A stretch of DNA of 5,760 nt from a halophilic archaeon J07HX64 (GCA_000416085.1 KE356579.1:809366-815125); one strand, 5' to 3'; shown: positions 1 through 5,760, numbered from the stretch's first letter. Made by a program: numbers and translations. Notes: generated from the sequence alone by a model not told the origin.

Positions 1-764
1 AGCGGGCCGGCAACCCCGATGTCGAACAGCGCCTTCCGGTCCGGAATTCGACCCTCCATCTTTATGACCGCACCGAGAGACCCGATGTAGGTCGGAACCG
101 GAATAAAATACGGCAGCGACGCCTGTACACCGTGGTAGCGACTCAGGACGTAGTGTCCGAGCTCGTGAATACCGAGCACACCGATTATAGCGGCGGTAAA
201 GGGCCAGGCCTCGACTGTCCGCAGCGGCTCCTCGAACACCGGTATCTCGTACCAGTAGAACGCCCCGGCGAACAGCGTCGAGAGGACAGTTCCCAAAAAC
301 AGTCCGACGTTCAGCCAGGGGATACCGTCGATACCGACAGAGCGGGGTTCGGCGACCAGCACGTGCTCGCCACGCGATATCGGGACAGTCCCGCCGGTGT
401 AGCCACGCTGCAGTGTGACATCGTACCCCCGGTCGTTGAACAGCCCCCACAGGCCCCGCTCCAGGCGCTCCCGGGAGGCCCGTGGCTCGCCGAGATACAG
501 GACCGCGTCACCGTCGCGGCGGACCTCGTAGACATCGAACAACGAACCGAGTTCGGCAGGTGTCGGTGCGTCACCGCCGCTCCGGTCGCCCGAGTCGGTC
601 ACCGTCCCCGGACCCGGGTCCCGCGGGCCGTCCGCGTCGACGGTCGGTGTTTCACCGGGGCGAAACGACGTCACCGGGTCACCATCGTCGGTCTCTGCGG
701 GGTCAGGCGGCACGTCCCGCGCTCGTTCGTCGGAGCGACGGTCCGAGTCCTCACTGTCACCCAT
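1..764 (-). CDS. Site-2 protease family (M50) membrane zinc metalloprotease, C-terminal part missing
   Basis: The frame opens with ATG at 764-762 and stays open for 254 codons to the window edge, so only the N-terminal part is visible. Site-2 proteases cut substrate proteins inside the membrane with a zinc bound by HExxH and a later Asp. The zinc motif HELGHY is at residues 200-205. A hydrophobic segment lies at about 151-172, and a second at about 186-205 carries the zinc motif. The last visible residues, GVAGPL, match the Gly-Pro motif that follows the active site in this family. The third zinc ligand lies outside the window. Residues 1 to about 70 are polar, acidic and rich in Gly, Pro, Asp and Thr, so probably disordered. 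Residues about 75-145 look like a small soluble domain before the membrane part. The start is supported by a TTTATT box 31 bases upstream. The substrate is unknown. The family call is secure; the biological role is not. Confidence 0.9.
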   Translation of the reverse strand, partial: MGDSEDSDRRSDERARDVPPDPAETDDGDPVTSFRPGETPTVDADGPRDPGPGTVTDSGDRSGGDAPTPAELGSLFDVYEVRRDGDAVLYLGEPRASRERLERGLWGLFNDRGYDVTLQRGYTGGTVPISRGEHVLVAEPRSVGIDGIPWLNVGLFLGTVLSTLFAGAFYWYEIPVFEEPLRTVEAWPFTAAIIGVLGIHELGHYVLSRYHGVQASLPYFIPVPTYIGSLGAVIKMEGRIPDRKALFDIGVAGP

Positions 765-919
765 TGCTCATTGGTAGGCTCTGGGGCCGAATAAATCCCG
801 GGAGACGCATCGCGGTTAGCCCCCGAATCGCTCCCCGGGAAGGGTCTCTCCTCGTGTCGCAGGTGGGGATCCGTCCCCCGACCCGAGTGTTGCTGCTGTC
901 GGTGCCCTCGCGACGCGGT
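765..919. other. Spacer between amidohydrolase and partial site-2 protease
   Basis: This 155-base spacer holds the protease promoter box at 790-795. It also holds a short GC-rich hairpin (GGGGA at 865-869, loop TCCG, TCCCC at 874-878) about 45 bases past the amidohydrolase stop. The hairpin has no T tract, so it is only a weak terminator candidate. CCCGGG-containing arms at 796-804 and 831-840 form a near-perfect inverted repeat. No convincing gene is seen. Confidence 0.5.
790..795 (-). promoter_or_regulatory. TATA-like box of the partial site-2 protease gene
   Basis: TTTATT followed by CGG on the minus strand begins 31 bases before the ATG at 764. This spacing fits a haloarchaeal TATA box feeding a leaderless or very short-leader transcript. 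It lies between this gene and the upstream amidohydrolase, so the protease probably has its own promoter. An imperfect inverted repeat (796-804 and 831-840) abuts its upstream side. Confidence 0.5.
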
Positions 920-2488
920 TCAGGACCGCTCGTCGTGGACAATCTCGCCACCGACGAGCGTCATCGTGACGTCGATATCGGCGATATCCGCGGCCGCCCA
1001 GGGTGAGGCATCGAGTACGACCATGTCGGCACAGTTCCCGGCGGCGAGGGTACCCATCCGGTCCTCGTCGAACCCCGCCCGCGCCGCACCGTGGGTGTAG
1101 GCACGCAGCGCCTCGAACACCGACAGCGCCTGCTGTGGGTCGGGCGCGTCGACGGCCTGTGCGACGCCAAAGAGCGGGTCCAGCGGCATACAGTCGCTCC
1201 CGAAGGCGAGTTCGACACCGCGGTCGGCGAGCGCGCGGAACCGGTTCGACTCCCGGCGGCGCCGGTCACCCAGGCGCTCGGCGTACAGGCCGTCCTCCCG
1301 GGCCCACTTCAGGAAGTTCGGCTGTGCCGAGACGACCGCCGAACTCGCCGCGAGTCGTTCGACCAATCTGTCGCTCAACACCTCGGCGTGCTCGATGCGG
1401 TGGCGGTCGCCGTCGGTGTCCTCGTAGGCGTCCAGTGTCGCCTCGATGGCGGCGTCACCGATGGCGTGGGTCGTCATCTGCAGTCCGGCCTCGTCGACCC
1501 GCTCGACCAGTGCCGTCAACTCCTCCGGCGGGACCACCCACTCACCGCGCTCCTCCCCCTCGCCCTCGTGCTCGTTTCCGTCCCCGGACCCCACATCGAC
1601 GTATGGCTCGGAGAGCCGGGCGGTGCGACCGCCGATACTGCCGTCGGTGTAGCTCTTTATCGCGCCTGTCTGGACACGTTCACTGCCGTGACCGGTCCGC
1701 AGACCCGTCTCGAGAACGGCGTCGAGATGGTCGGACCAGTAGTTGATACGCACACGAAGCGTCAGCTCACCGGCCTGGTCGAGTTCGCGGTAGAGCCGTG
1801 GTGCGTGGGACCCGCGGACCATGTCGTGGACAGCGGTGATACCGCGACGGTTGGCGGTTTCCTGTGCGGCCCGCAGATACGTCCGGGTCCGCCCAGGAGT
1901 CGGTTGGATGGCATCCCAGACGGTGTCGAGCGCGTCCTCGACGAGCACCCCCGTCGGGTCACCACCGTCTGTGTGGACATCCCTGTCCGGCAGGTCCGTG
2001 CCGTACCGGTCGAGCACGACACTGTTGACAGAGGCGAGATGCATATCCTCGCGGAAGGCCGCAACCGGACGGTCGGTGCTGACCGTGTCGAGGTCGTCGC
2101 GGGTGAGATAGCGGGCATCCTCCCACGCGCTCTCGTCGTAGGCGAAGCCGAGCACCCAACCGTCGGTGTCGTCGCGGCGCTCCCGGAGTCTGTCGAGACA
2201 CGCCCCGGGTCCGGTCGCATCCCCCAGGTCCGCCTCGCGGGCGCGCCGGCCGACCATCTCCAGGTGCGTGTGAGCGTCGACGAACCCCGGCAGGAGCGTC
2301 CGGCCGCCGAGATCGAGCACCGTCGTCCGGACGTCGGTCAGGAACTCGACCTCGTATGCGGAGTCGACAGCAGCAAGCTGTCCGTTCCGGACCGCGACCG
2401 CCTCCGCGTCCGGGTCCGGTCCCTCGCAGTCGCGTTCGAGTGTGTGCACTCGGGCGTTCGTGAGAACCAGGTCCGCAGCGGCCGTCAT
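920..2488 (-). CDS. YtcJ-like metal-dependent amidohydrolase (amidohydrolase 3 family)
   Basis: This complete 522-residue protein has the expected length for the YtcJ group of the amidohydrolase superfamily, cytosolic TIM-barrel enzymes that hydrolyse C-N bonds with bound metal. The N-terminal beta part (ADLVLTNARVHTLE) leads to PGFVDAHTHLEM, with His73 and His75 as metal ligands. GAIKSYTDGSIGGRTA at 275-290 is the family's central motif and includes Lys278. His341 (THAIGDAA), His367 (HRIEHAE) and Asp432 (FGSDCMP) complete the expected active-site set. The C-terminal part (GTLAAGNCADMVVLD) closes the small beta domain. An Asp/Glu/Gly-rich insertion at about 298-317 looks like a haloarchaeal surface loop. 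The ATG at 2488 is supported by TTATTC 28 bases upstream, and the gene ends in TGA at 920-922. The substrate cannot be told from sequence: members act on N-substituted formamides, amides or cyclic ureas, and many are uncharacterised. The neighbours do not point to a pathway. Confidence 0.93.
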   Translation of the reverse strand: MTAAADLVLTNARVHTLERDCEGPDPDAEAVAVRNGQLAAVDSAYEVEFLTDVRTTVLDLGGRTLLPGFVDAHTHLEMVGRRAREADLGDATGPGACLDRLRERRDDTDGWVLGFAYDESAWEDARYLTRDDLDTVSTDRPVAAFREDMHLASVNSVVLDRYGTDLPDRDVHTDGGDPTGVLVEDALDTVWDAIQPTPGRTRTYLRAAQETANRRGITAVHDMVRGSHAPRLYRELDQAGELTLRVRINYWSDHLDAVLETGLRTGHGSERVQTGAIKSYTDGSIGGRTARLSEPYVDVGSGDGNEHEGEGEERGEWVVPPEELTALVERVDEAGLQMTTHAIGDAAIEATLDAYEDTDGDRHRIEHAEVLSDRLVERLAASSAVVSAQPNFLKWAREDGLYAERLGDRRRRESNRFRALADRGVELAFGSDCMPLDPLFGVAQAVDAPDPQQALSVFEALRAYTHGAARAGFDEDRMGTLAAGNCADMVVLDASPWAAADIADIDVTMTLVGGEIVHDERS

Positions 2489-2510
2489 ACGCTATCGCCG
2501 GTCGGAACCC

Positions 2511-2516
2511 GAATAA
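2511..2516 (-). promoter_or_regulatory. TATA-like box of the amidohydrolase gene
   Basis: TTATTC on the minus strand begins 28 bases before the ATG at 2488 and is preceded by an A-rich stretch (CAAAACGG) that could serve as the TFB-binding BRE. The spacing predicts transcription starting at or within a few bases of the ATG. The core TTATTCGG is shared with the box of the partial protease gene. Confidence 0.5.
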
Positions 2517-2587
2517 CCGTTTTGGAGTTGTGGTCCTCTGTCCGAACCACGGAGATACACCCGTGGGCAACGGCGAGGACACAGAGA

Positions 2588-2604
2588 CACCTCAAAAGGA
2601 GGTG
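2588..2604. repeat. Short inverted repeat (hairpin) containing an anti-SD-complementary sequence
   Basis: CACCTC at 2588-2593 and GAGGTG at 2599-2604 are perfect complements around the loop AAAAG. Read on the plus strand, the right arm plus the next base gives GGAGGTGA, an exact complement of the 16S rRNA 3' end (anti-Shine-Dalgarno). The nearest ATG on that strand is at 2622, 16 bases further on, which is long for a working ribosome site. Read on the minus strand, the loop gives CTTTT. It may be a 3'-end hairpin for the upstream protease transcript or simply chance. Confidence 0.4.
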
Positions 2605-2942
2605 ACCAGAACACGGGGGAGATGGTCTCGTCTGGTGTGCCCGGGGAGCGACTCGACGGGACCGCCGCGGCGATAAAGAACGCCGAAATCGAGGTCGACC
2701 TCGGGGACGCCGGCCTCGACAGCGAGATCGAGCAGAACTCGAGGCCCGAATCGGCGACCTACGAAACAGTATCGAGGAGCGGCGCGGCCCCCGAGATGGT
2801 CACGGCGGAGCTAAACAGTGCCGAGGGGACAATGGGTACGAGCGGGTGGACGGCGGAGGGGTTCACAGACGTGGTCGCCGCCGTCCAGCGGTTCGTCGAG
2901 GCAGTTGGCGGTCTGTGTCCCGGTCAGGCCGAGTCGAGCGGT

Positions 2943-4073
2943 TCAGAGCGCGCTCGTCTCGCGGCGGGACTCGAGCACGGTGCTGAAGTCGTTCCGGGAG
3001 ACAACCCCAACGGTAGAGCCGTCGCGCTCGACGAGAGCGGCATCGGCGCGACTGCGGGTCAGCCCGGTCAACGCATCGGCTGCGGAGGAACGAGCATCGA
3101 ACCGCGGGAGATCTGTCGTCGCGAGCGCGCCGGCGGTGGTGGTTTCGAACTCCTCGAACGGGAGCTCCTGGAGCTGTTCACCGGTCACGACACCGATAAT
3201 CCGGCCGTTCTCCGCGACGGCCACGTCCGTCCGGTGCGCGCCGACAACCCGGTCGAACACGGCGGCCGCCGAGTCGTCCGCGTCGACGGTCGGAGACTCC
3301 GAGAGGATATCCGCCACCGAGAGACCGGAGAGCCGCTCGCCGACCACGACACTCCGGGACTCGCGGGTCGCGGCGACGTAGATAAACAGCGCGAGCAGCA
3401 GTAACACAGGCGAGAACACCACGACGACACCGACGATAGCAAACAGAAGTGCAAAACCCCTCCCGACACGGGCGGCGATGCGGGTGGCGCTCGCGTACGA
3501 CCGGTTTCGCCCGAGCAGCGCACGCAACACCCGGCCGCCGTCCATCGGGAACGCGGGGATCATGTTGAACACCGCGAGCACGATGTTCATTACAGCCAGA
3601 AAGCCCATAACGAACGAGACGACTGTCAACTCCGCCGGCAGGACCACGAAGGCGCCAACACACAGCGCCGCGAGAAACAGACTCGACACGGGACCGGCAA
3701 CGGCGATGTAGAACTCCCGGTCCCACTGCCGGGGAATCTCGGAGAGGCTGGCCAACCCGCCCAGGATCCACAGTGTGATCGACTCCGTCCCGATGTCGTA
3801 CCGCATGGCGACCCACGCGTGACCGAGTTCGTGGACGGTGACACTCGTAAACAGGCCGAGCGCGGCACTGGCCCCGATCAGCCACCGCTCTGTGTCCGCG
3901 AGCACACCCGGGTCAACATTCGCTGTCGGAAGAAGATTGATGAGCGACCCGTAGGCCGCGAGCTGCTCGCCGGTGCCGACGAGCCAGGCCAGAATCGGCA
4001 GAAACACCAGCAGTGAGACGTTTATCCGTATCGGAATGCCCCAGATGCTGAACAGTGTGTAGTTTCCCTTCAT
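2943..4073 (-). CDS. Site-2 protease (M50) with tandem C-terminal CBS domains
   Basis: This 376-residue membrane protein is a rhomboid-unrelated intramembrane zinc protease. Hydrophobic segments lie at about 18-33, 64-90, 122-145, 149-175 and 207-236, the last possibly two helices. The zinc motif HELGH is at residues 81-85, GPVSS is at 127-131, and NMIPAFPMDGGR at 170-181 supplies the third ligand, Asp178. All catalytic residues are present. Two CBS domains follow, at about 252-303 and 310-370, each with the pattern of a short motif and then GVV(T/S). In other proteins CBS pairs bind adenine nucleotides and regulate activity, so a nucleotide-sensing switch is likely here. The length is normal for archaeal S2P-CBS proteins. 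The frame could start 35 codons earlier, but that extension is basic and crosses the TTTATT box 28 bases before the ATG at 4073, so I chose 4073. The stop is TGA at 2943-2945. The substrate is unknown, and no anti-sigma or transcription-factor partner is adjacent. Confidence 0.93.
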   Translation of the reverse strand: MKGNYTLFSIWGIPIRINVSLLVFLPILAWLVGTGEQLAAYGSLINLLPTANVDPGVLADTERWLIGASAALGLFTSVTVHELGHAWVAMRYDIGTESITLWILGGLASLSEIPRQWDREFYIAVAGPVSSLFLAALCVGAFVVLPAELTVVSFVMGFLAVMNIVLAVFNMIPAFPMDGGRVLRALLGRNRSYASATRIAARVGRGFALLFAIVGVVVVFSPVLLLLALFIYVAATRESRSVVVGERLSGLSVADILSESPTVDADDSAAAVFDRVVGAHRTDVAVAENGRIIGVVTGEQLQELPFEEFETTTAGALATTDLPRFDARSSAADALTGLTRSRADAALVERDGSTVGVVSRNDFSTVLESRRETSAL

Positions 4074-4095
4074 GTGTAGCTGTAGGCGGCGAGAG

Positions 4096-4101
4096 AATAA
4101 A
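4096..4101 (-). promoter_or_regulatory. TATA-like box of the S2P-CBS protease gene
   Basis: TTTATT on the minus strand begins 28 bases before the ATG at 4073, the best placed and clearest box in the window. It predicts a leaderless transcript and decides the start codon against the longer in-frame alternative at 4178. Confidence 0.6.
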
Positions 4102-4202
4102 CATCTGGCTCGTCCGGTGGCTGATACCCACAGACGCCGACCGAGGCGGGGGTCATCGCACAGGTGAGAGTGTGCCACTCGTCGGCCCCGCCAGCACTGT
4201 GA

Positions 4203-4255
4203 GGTGTGCCGTCGATAGCGGGTGTGCCGTCTATCACAGGTGGTCGTCGATCACA
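4203..4255. repeat. 18-base imperfect tandem repeat, about three units
   Basis: Units lie at 4203-4220, 4221-4238 and 4239-4255. The first two share GGTGTGCCGTC, then one differing base, then AT, and the third is a diverged copy (GGTGGTCGTCGATCACA). Another GTGTGCC stands alone at 4170-4176. The array sits 100 to 155 bases upstream of the S2P-CBS TATA box, between that gene and phzF. It may be a regulator-binding cluster or the product of replication slippage. Confidence 0.5.
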
Positions 4256-4270
4256 GACCGCTCTCTGTGA
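4251..4270. promoter_or_regulatory. Perfect 7-base inverted repeat, operator- or hairpin-like
   Basis: TCACAGA at 4251-4257 and TCTGTGA at 4264-4270 are perfect complements with a 6-base GC-rich gap. The element overlaps the last unit of the tandem repeat and lies about 48 bases past the PhzF-family stop codon. It could be a dimeric repressor site or a hairpin at the 3' end of the PhzF transcript. There is no adjacent T tract, which weakens the terminator reading. Confidence 0.35.
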
Positions 4271-4317
4271 CACGACAGGCAGTCGGCCGTGGTCTCCGTA
4301 GTGCCTGCAGTCGGGTG

Positions 4318-5196
4318 CTACAGGAGTTCGCCACGGGCCACGGGGACGACACGACCGCCAACCTCGACATCGATACCGTCGCCGGTCTGTCGGCCGGCGA
4401 GGAACAGCAGCGACGGGCGGCCAATCTCGTAGCCCTGTTCGACCCGGGCGTCGACGGTCGGACTGCCGAGATATCCGTGTCGTGAGAGATACGCCGCGAG
4501 ACAGCCGTTCGCGGAACCGGTCGCGGGGTCCTCGGGAACGCCGAAGTACGGGGCGAACATCCGGACAGCGAGGTCGTTGTCGCTCTCGCGGGGGTCGCGA
4601 CAGACGGTGTGGACGAGTTTTGCCTCCCGCCCGTCGACGAGGGTGTCGTACGCCTCCCGGTCGAGGTCGACCGCCTCGAGCGCCCCCCGCCCGGTCAGTG
4701 GGACGACAATCGTCGGCAGACCGGTCGAGACGACCTGCACCGGCCAGTCGTCGTCCAACTGGTCGGGTGCGAGTCCGAGCACGGCCGCCAGTTCACTGTG
4801 AGGGATCGTCTCCCCGAACGACGGGGACTGCTGGCTCATCCACAGTGTCTCCTCGCCCGAGTGCACCCGAACCTCCACCGGAATCTGGCCGACCTGCAGG
4901 TCCAGGTCGACCGTCTCGGGGTCGCCGTCGGCGAGATGCCGGCGGACGACCGACGCCGTGCCGAGGGTGGGATGGCCAGCAAAGGGGACCTCCTCGGCGG
5001 GTGTGAAGATGCGCACCGGCCACCCGTCGTCGGTCTCCGGACCGGTGACGAACGTCGTCTCCGAGTAGTCTATCTCGGCTGCGATCACCTGCATCTGCTC
5101 GCCATCGAGGTCGCCGGCGTCGGTCACAACCGCGAGCTGGTTGCCCGCGTACCGCTCCTGGGCGAACACGTCGACGATGTGGAACTGTCTGGGCAT
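4318..5196 (-). CDS. PhzF family phenazine-biosynthesis-like isomerase/epimerase
   Basis: This is a complete 292-residue cytosolic protein, close to the usual 260-300 residues of the PhzF family. The fold is two similar halves, as in diaminopimelate epimerase. The N-terminus MPRQFHIVDVFAQERYAGNQLAVV is typical. Glu46 in YSETTFV corresponds to the catalytic Glu of PhzF. GHPTLGTA at 74-81 and DPATGSANG at 223-231 are the signature loops of the two halves. In PhzF itself the enzyme isomerises dihydro-3-hydroxyanthranilate, but no other phenazine gene is present, so the substrate here is unknown and phenazine synthesis should not be inferred. The frame is open upstream to 5406, but I chose the ATG at 5196. 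The family N-terminus begins exactly there, and a TTTTTGA box lies 29 bases upstream. The stop is TAG at 4318-4320. It is a single gene, divergent from the PIN-ATPase gene. Confidence 0.93.
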   Translation of the reverse strand: MPRQFHIVDVFAQERYAGNQLAVVTDAGDLDGEQMQVIAAEIDYSETTFVTGPETDDGWPVRIFTPAEEVPFAGHPTLGTASVVRRHLADGDPETVDLDLQVGQIPVEVRVHSGEETLWMSQQSPSFGETIPHSELAAVLGLAPDQLDDDWPVQVVSTGLPTIVVPLTGRGALEAVDLDREAYDTLVDGREAKLVHTVCRDPRESDNDLAVRMFAPYFGVPEDPATGSANGCLAAYLSRHGYLGSPTVDARVEQGYEIGRPSLLFLAGRQTGDGIDVEVGGRVVPVARGELL

Positions 5197-5500
5197 AGGC
5201 CACGTTGTCGCCCGGCGGTCAAAAACACAGCCGTGTCCGACCGGCAGGTCACGGCGGACCCGGCGGGCGTCGTCGAGTTCGACCTCACACTCGGCTGCCA
5301 GAGCGGGGGTGCCGCCGAGAGCGAGGGCGTGTACTGCCGGTGACGGTTCGGCCGAGTGGGTTCCGGACGTTCGCTGTGCGGTGTCCGTACCGCCAGACTG
5401 TGGCACCCGATACCGGTGTCGTGTGGACAGGCGAGCGGTCGGGTGTCAGGTGCGAGCCCCGTCTCGACAGGTTGATGAAACTCCTGGCCCAACAGGGTAC
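5197..5500. other. Divergent intergenic region between PhzF-family and PIN-ATPase genes
   Basis: This 304-base region carries the PhzF promoter near its left end and must hold the PIN-ATPase promoter near its right end. The only candidate there is a weak TTGATGAAA at 5472-5480, about 29 bases before the ATG at 5501. On the plus strand the frame reading through GTG at 5233 and ending in TGA at 5341-5343 gives 36 residues, MSDRQVTADPAGVV and onward. Of its 36 codons 34 end in G or C, and it has six acidic and two basic residues. It has no evident promoter, and I do not call it a gene. I see no gene in the rest (5344-5500). Confidence 0.4.
5219..5225 (-). promoter_or_regulatory. TATA-like box of the PhzF-family gene
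   Basis: TTTTTGA on the minus strand begins 29 bases before the ATG at 5196, where a haloarchaeal TATA box for a leaderless mRNA is expected. A near-palindrome (ACACGGCTGTGT on the minus strand, 5225-5236) touches its upstream edge and could affect TFB or repressor binding. Confidence 0.45.
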
Positions 5501-5760
5501 ATGGAGATAGTTCCGGACACGAGCGTCGTCGTCGACGGGCGGGTATCCGACCGCGTTGAGGACGGCGAGTTTGCCGGTGCGACCGTCGTGGTGCCGGAGG
5601 CGGTCGTGAGCGAACTCGAAGGACAGGCGAACGACGGCCGCGAAACCGGGTGGGAGGGCCTCGCGGAGCTACAGCGGTTACTCGACATAGCCGAAACCAG
5701 CGAGGCGACCGTCAGATACGTCGGCGAGCGGCCCGAGAGTCATCCGACCGGTTCCGACCT
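5501..5760 (+). CDS. PIN-domain ATPase of the PilT/VapC-like COG1855 type, N-terminal part only
   Basis: The ATG at 5501 opens a frame that runs off the right edge after 86 codons. The N-terminus MEIVPDTSVVVDGRV is the start of a PIN nuclease-like domain, with Asp6 and Asp12 in the first acidic motif. VPEAVVSELEGQAN at 31-44 gives the second acidic site, with Glu38 the best match. The stretch NDGRETGWEGLAELQRLLDIA and the following YVGERP closely resemble archaeal COG1855 proteins as I remember them. Those are usually about 600 residues and continue into a P-loop ATPase domain and a KH RNA-binding domain, all outside this window. The function of the family is poorly known; an RNA-linked, ATP-dependent role is inferred from the domains. 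A stand-alone VapC toxin is less likely, because those begin differently and are paired with an antitoxin gene, and none is visible upstream. The gene is divergent from phzF. Its promoter is weak by eye. Confidence 0.85.
   Translation, partial: MEIVPDTSVVVDGRVSDRVEDGEFAGATVVVPEAVVSELEGQANDGRETGWEGLAELQRLLDIAETSEATVRYVGERPESHPTGSD

Larger units (their letters stand above)
2489..2942. other. 454-base spacer without a confident gene; plus-strand coding-like pattern at 2622-2942
   Basis: The left part (2489-2587) holds the amidohydrolase promoter. From the ATG at 2622 the plus strand is open across the rest of the spacer. By hand count of the 107 codons up to 2942, about 53% begin with G and about 81% end in G or C. 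The translated stretch has about 18 acidic and 5 basic residues, as expected of a haloarchaeal protein. The frame does not stop at the spacer edge: it runs on to 3404, antisense and codon-aligned to the CBS-type protease gene. That overlap is implausible for a normal gene. I recognise no family, and no promoter box stands at the right distance from 2622. A gene remnant whose true end is lost, an unusual overlapping gene, or a chance frame are all possible. On the minus strand every frame here is interrupted by stops or lacks a start. Confidence 0.35.

Noticed and set aside
796..885. A tRNA-like look: GTCGCAGGT followed by ATCC at 856-872 resembles a tRNA 3' half.
   Set aside because: The T-loop core TTCGA is absent, the stem mispairs, and no matching acceptor, D or anticodon arm is found. 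At most it is a decayed fragment.
1091..2605. A 504-codon open frame on the plus strand opposite the amidohydrolase.
   Set aside because: It is the antisense of a high-GC gene with clear family motifs. Its own product shows no domain, and long antisense openings are expected at this GC content.
4074..4178. A longer N-terminus (35 extra residues) for the S2P-CBS protease.
   Set aside because: The extra residues are basic and unlike a haloarchaeal protein, and the TTTATT box lies inside that stretch, which favours the ATG at 4073.
4070..4273. A 67-codon minus-strand frame whose TGA overlaps the S2P-CBS ATG (ATGA), as in coupled genes.
   Set aside because: It runs through the TATA-like box, is poor in G or C at third positions, and gains its PxIDGTP repeats from the 18-base tandem repeat. 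The overlap is probably chance.
4609..5343. A 244-codon plus-strand frame opposite the PhzF gene.
   Set aside because: Most of it lies opposite a convincing PhzF protein and has no recognisable motif. Only its last 36 codons fall outside the gene and are discussed separately.
5344..5400. GGCCGAGTGGG resembling a tRNA D-arm.
   Set aside because: No anticodon arm or TTCRANTCC T-loop follows at the required distance.
5197..5406. A 70-residue N-terminal extension of the PhzF protein.
   Set aside because: The family N-terminus begins at 5196 and a promoter-like box lies within the extension.
5472..5478. TTGATGA as a C box of an archaeal C/D RNA.
   Set aside because: No CTGA D box lies at a suitable distance and the first base does not match the C-box purine.

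Overview
The window looks like chromosomal DNA from an extremely halophilic archaeon (class Halobacteria). The GC content is high. The predicted proteins are strongly acidic, with many Asp and Glu and little Lys. Codons end mostly in G or C. Four of the five protein genes carry an A/T-rich box 28 to 31 bases before the start codon and have no convincing Shine-Dalgarno site, which is the usual haloarchaeal arrangement for leaderless or nearly leaderless mRNAs. The genus cannot be fixed from the sequence alone.

Layout from left to right. Positions 1-764 (minus) hold the N-terminal part of a membrane site-2 (M50-type) zinc protease that leaves the window at its C-terminal side. Positions 920-2488 (minus) hold a complete YtcJ-type metal-dependent amidohydrolase. 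Positions 2489-2942 are a 454-base spacer without a confident gene, but with a coding-like codon pattern on the plus strand and a small hairpin. Positions 2943-4073 (minus) hold a second, different site-2 protease with two C-terminal CBS domains. Positions 4074-4317 are a promoter spacer with an 18-base tandem repeat and a 7-base inverted repeat. Positions 4318-5196 (minus) hold a PhzF-family isomerase/epimerase-like protein. Positions 5197-5500 are a divergent intergenic region. From 5501 (plus) begins a PIN-domain ATPase of the COG1855 type, cut off by the right edge.

The four minus-strand genes point the same way, but spacers of 155 to 454 bases separate them and each has its own promoter-like box. 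They are better read as four single transcription units than as an operon, and no shared pathway is evident. The most notable features are two unrelated site-2 proteases within 3.4 kb, the unexplained spacer at 2605-2942, and the repeat cluster upstream of the CBS-type protease. I saw no mobile element, CRISPR array, rRNA or convincing tRNA, and no clear new multi-gene system.
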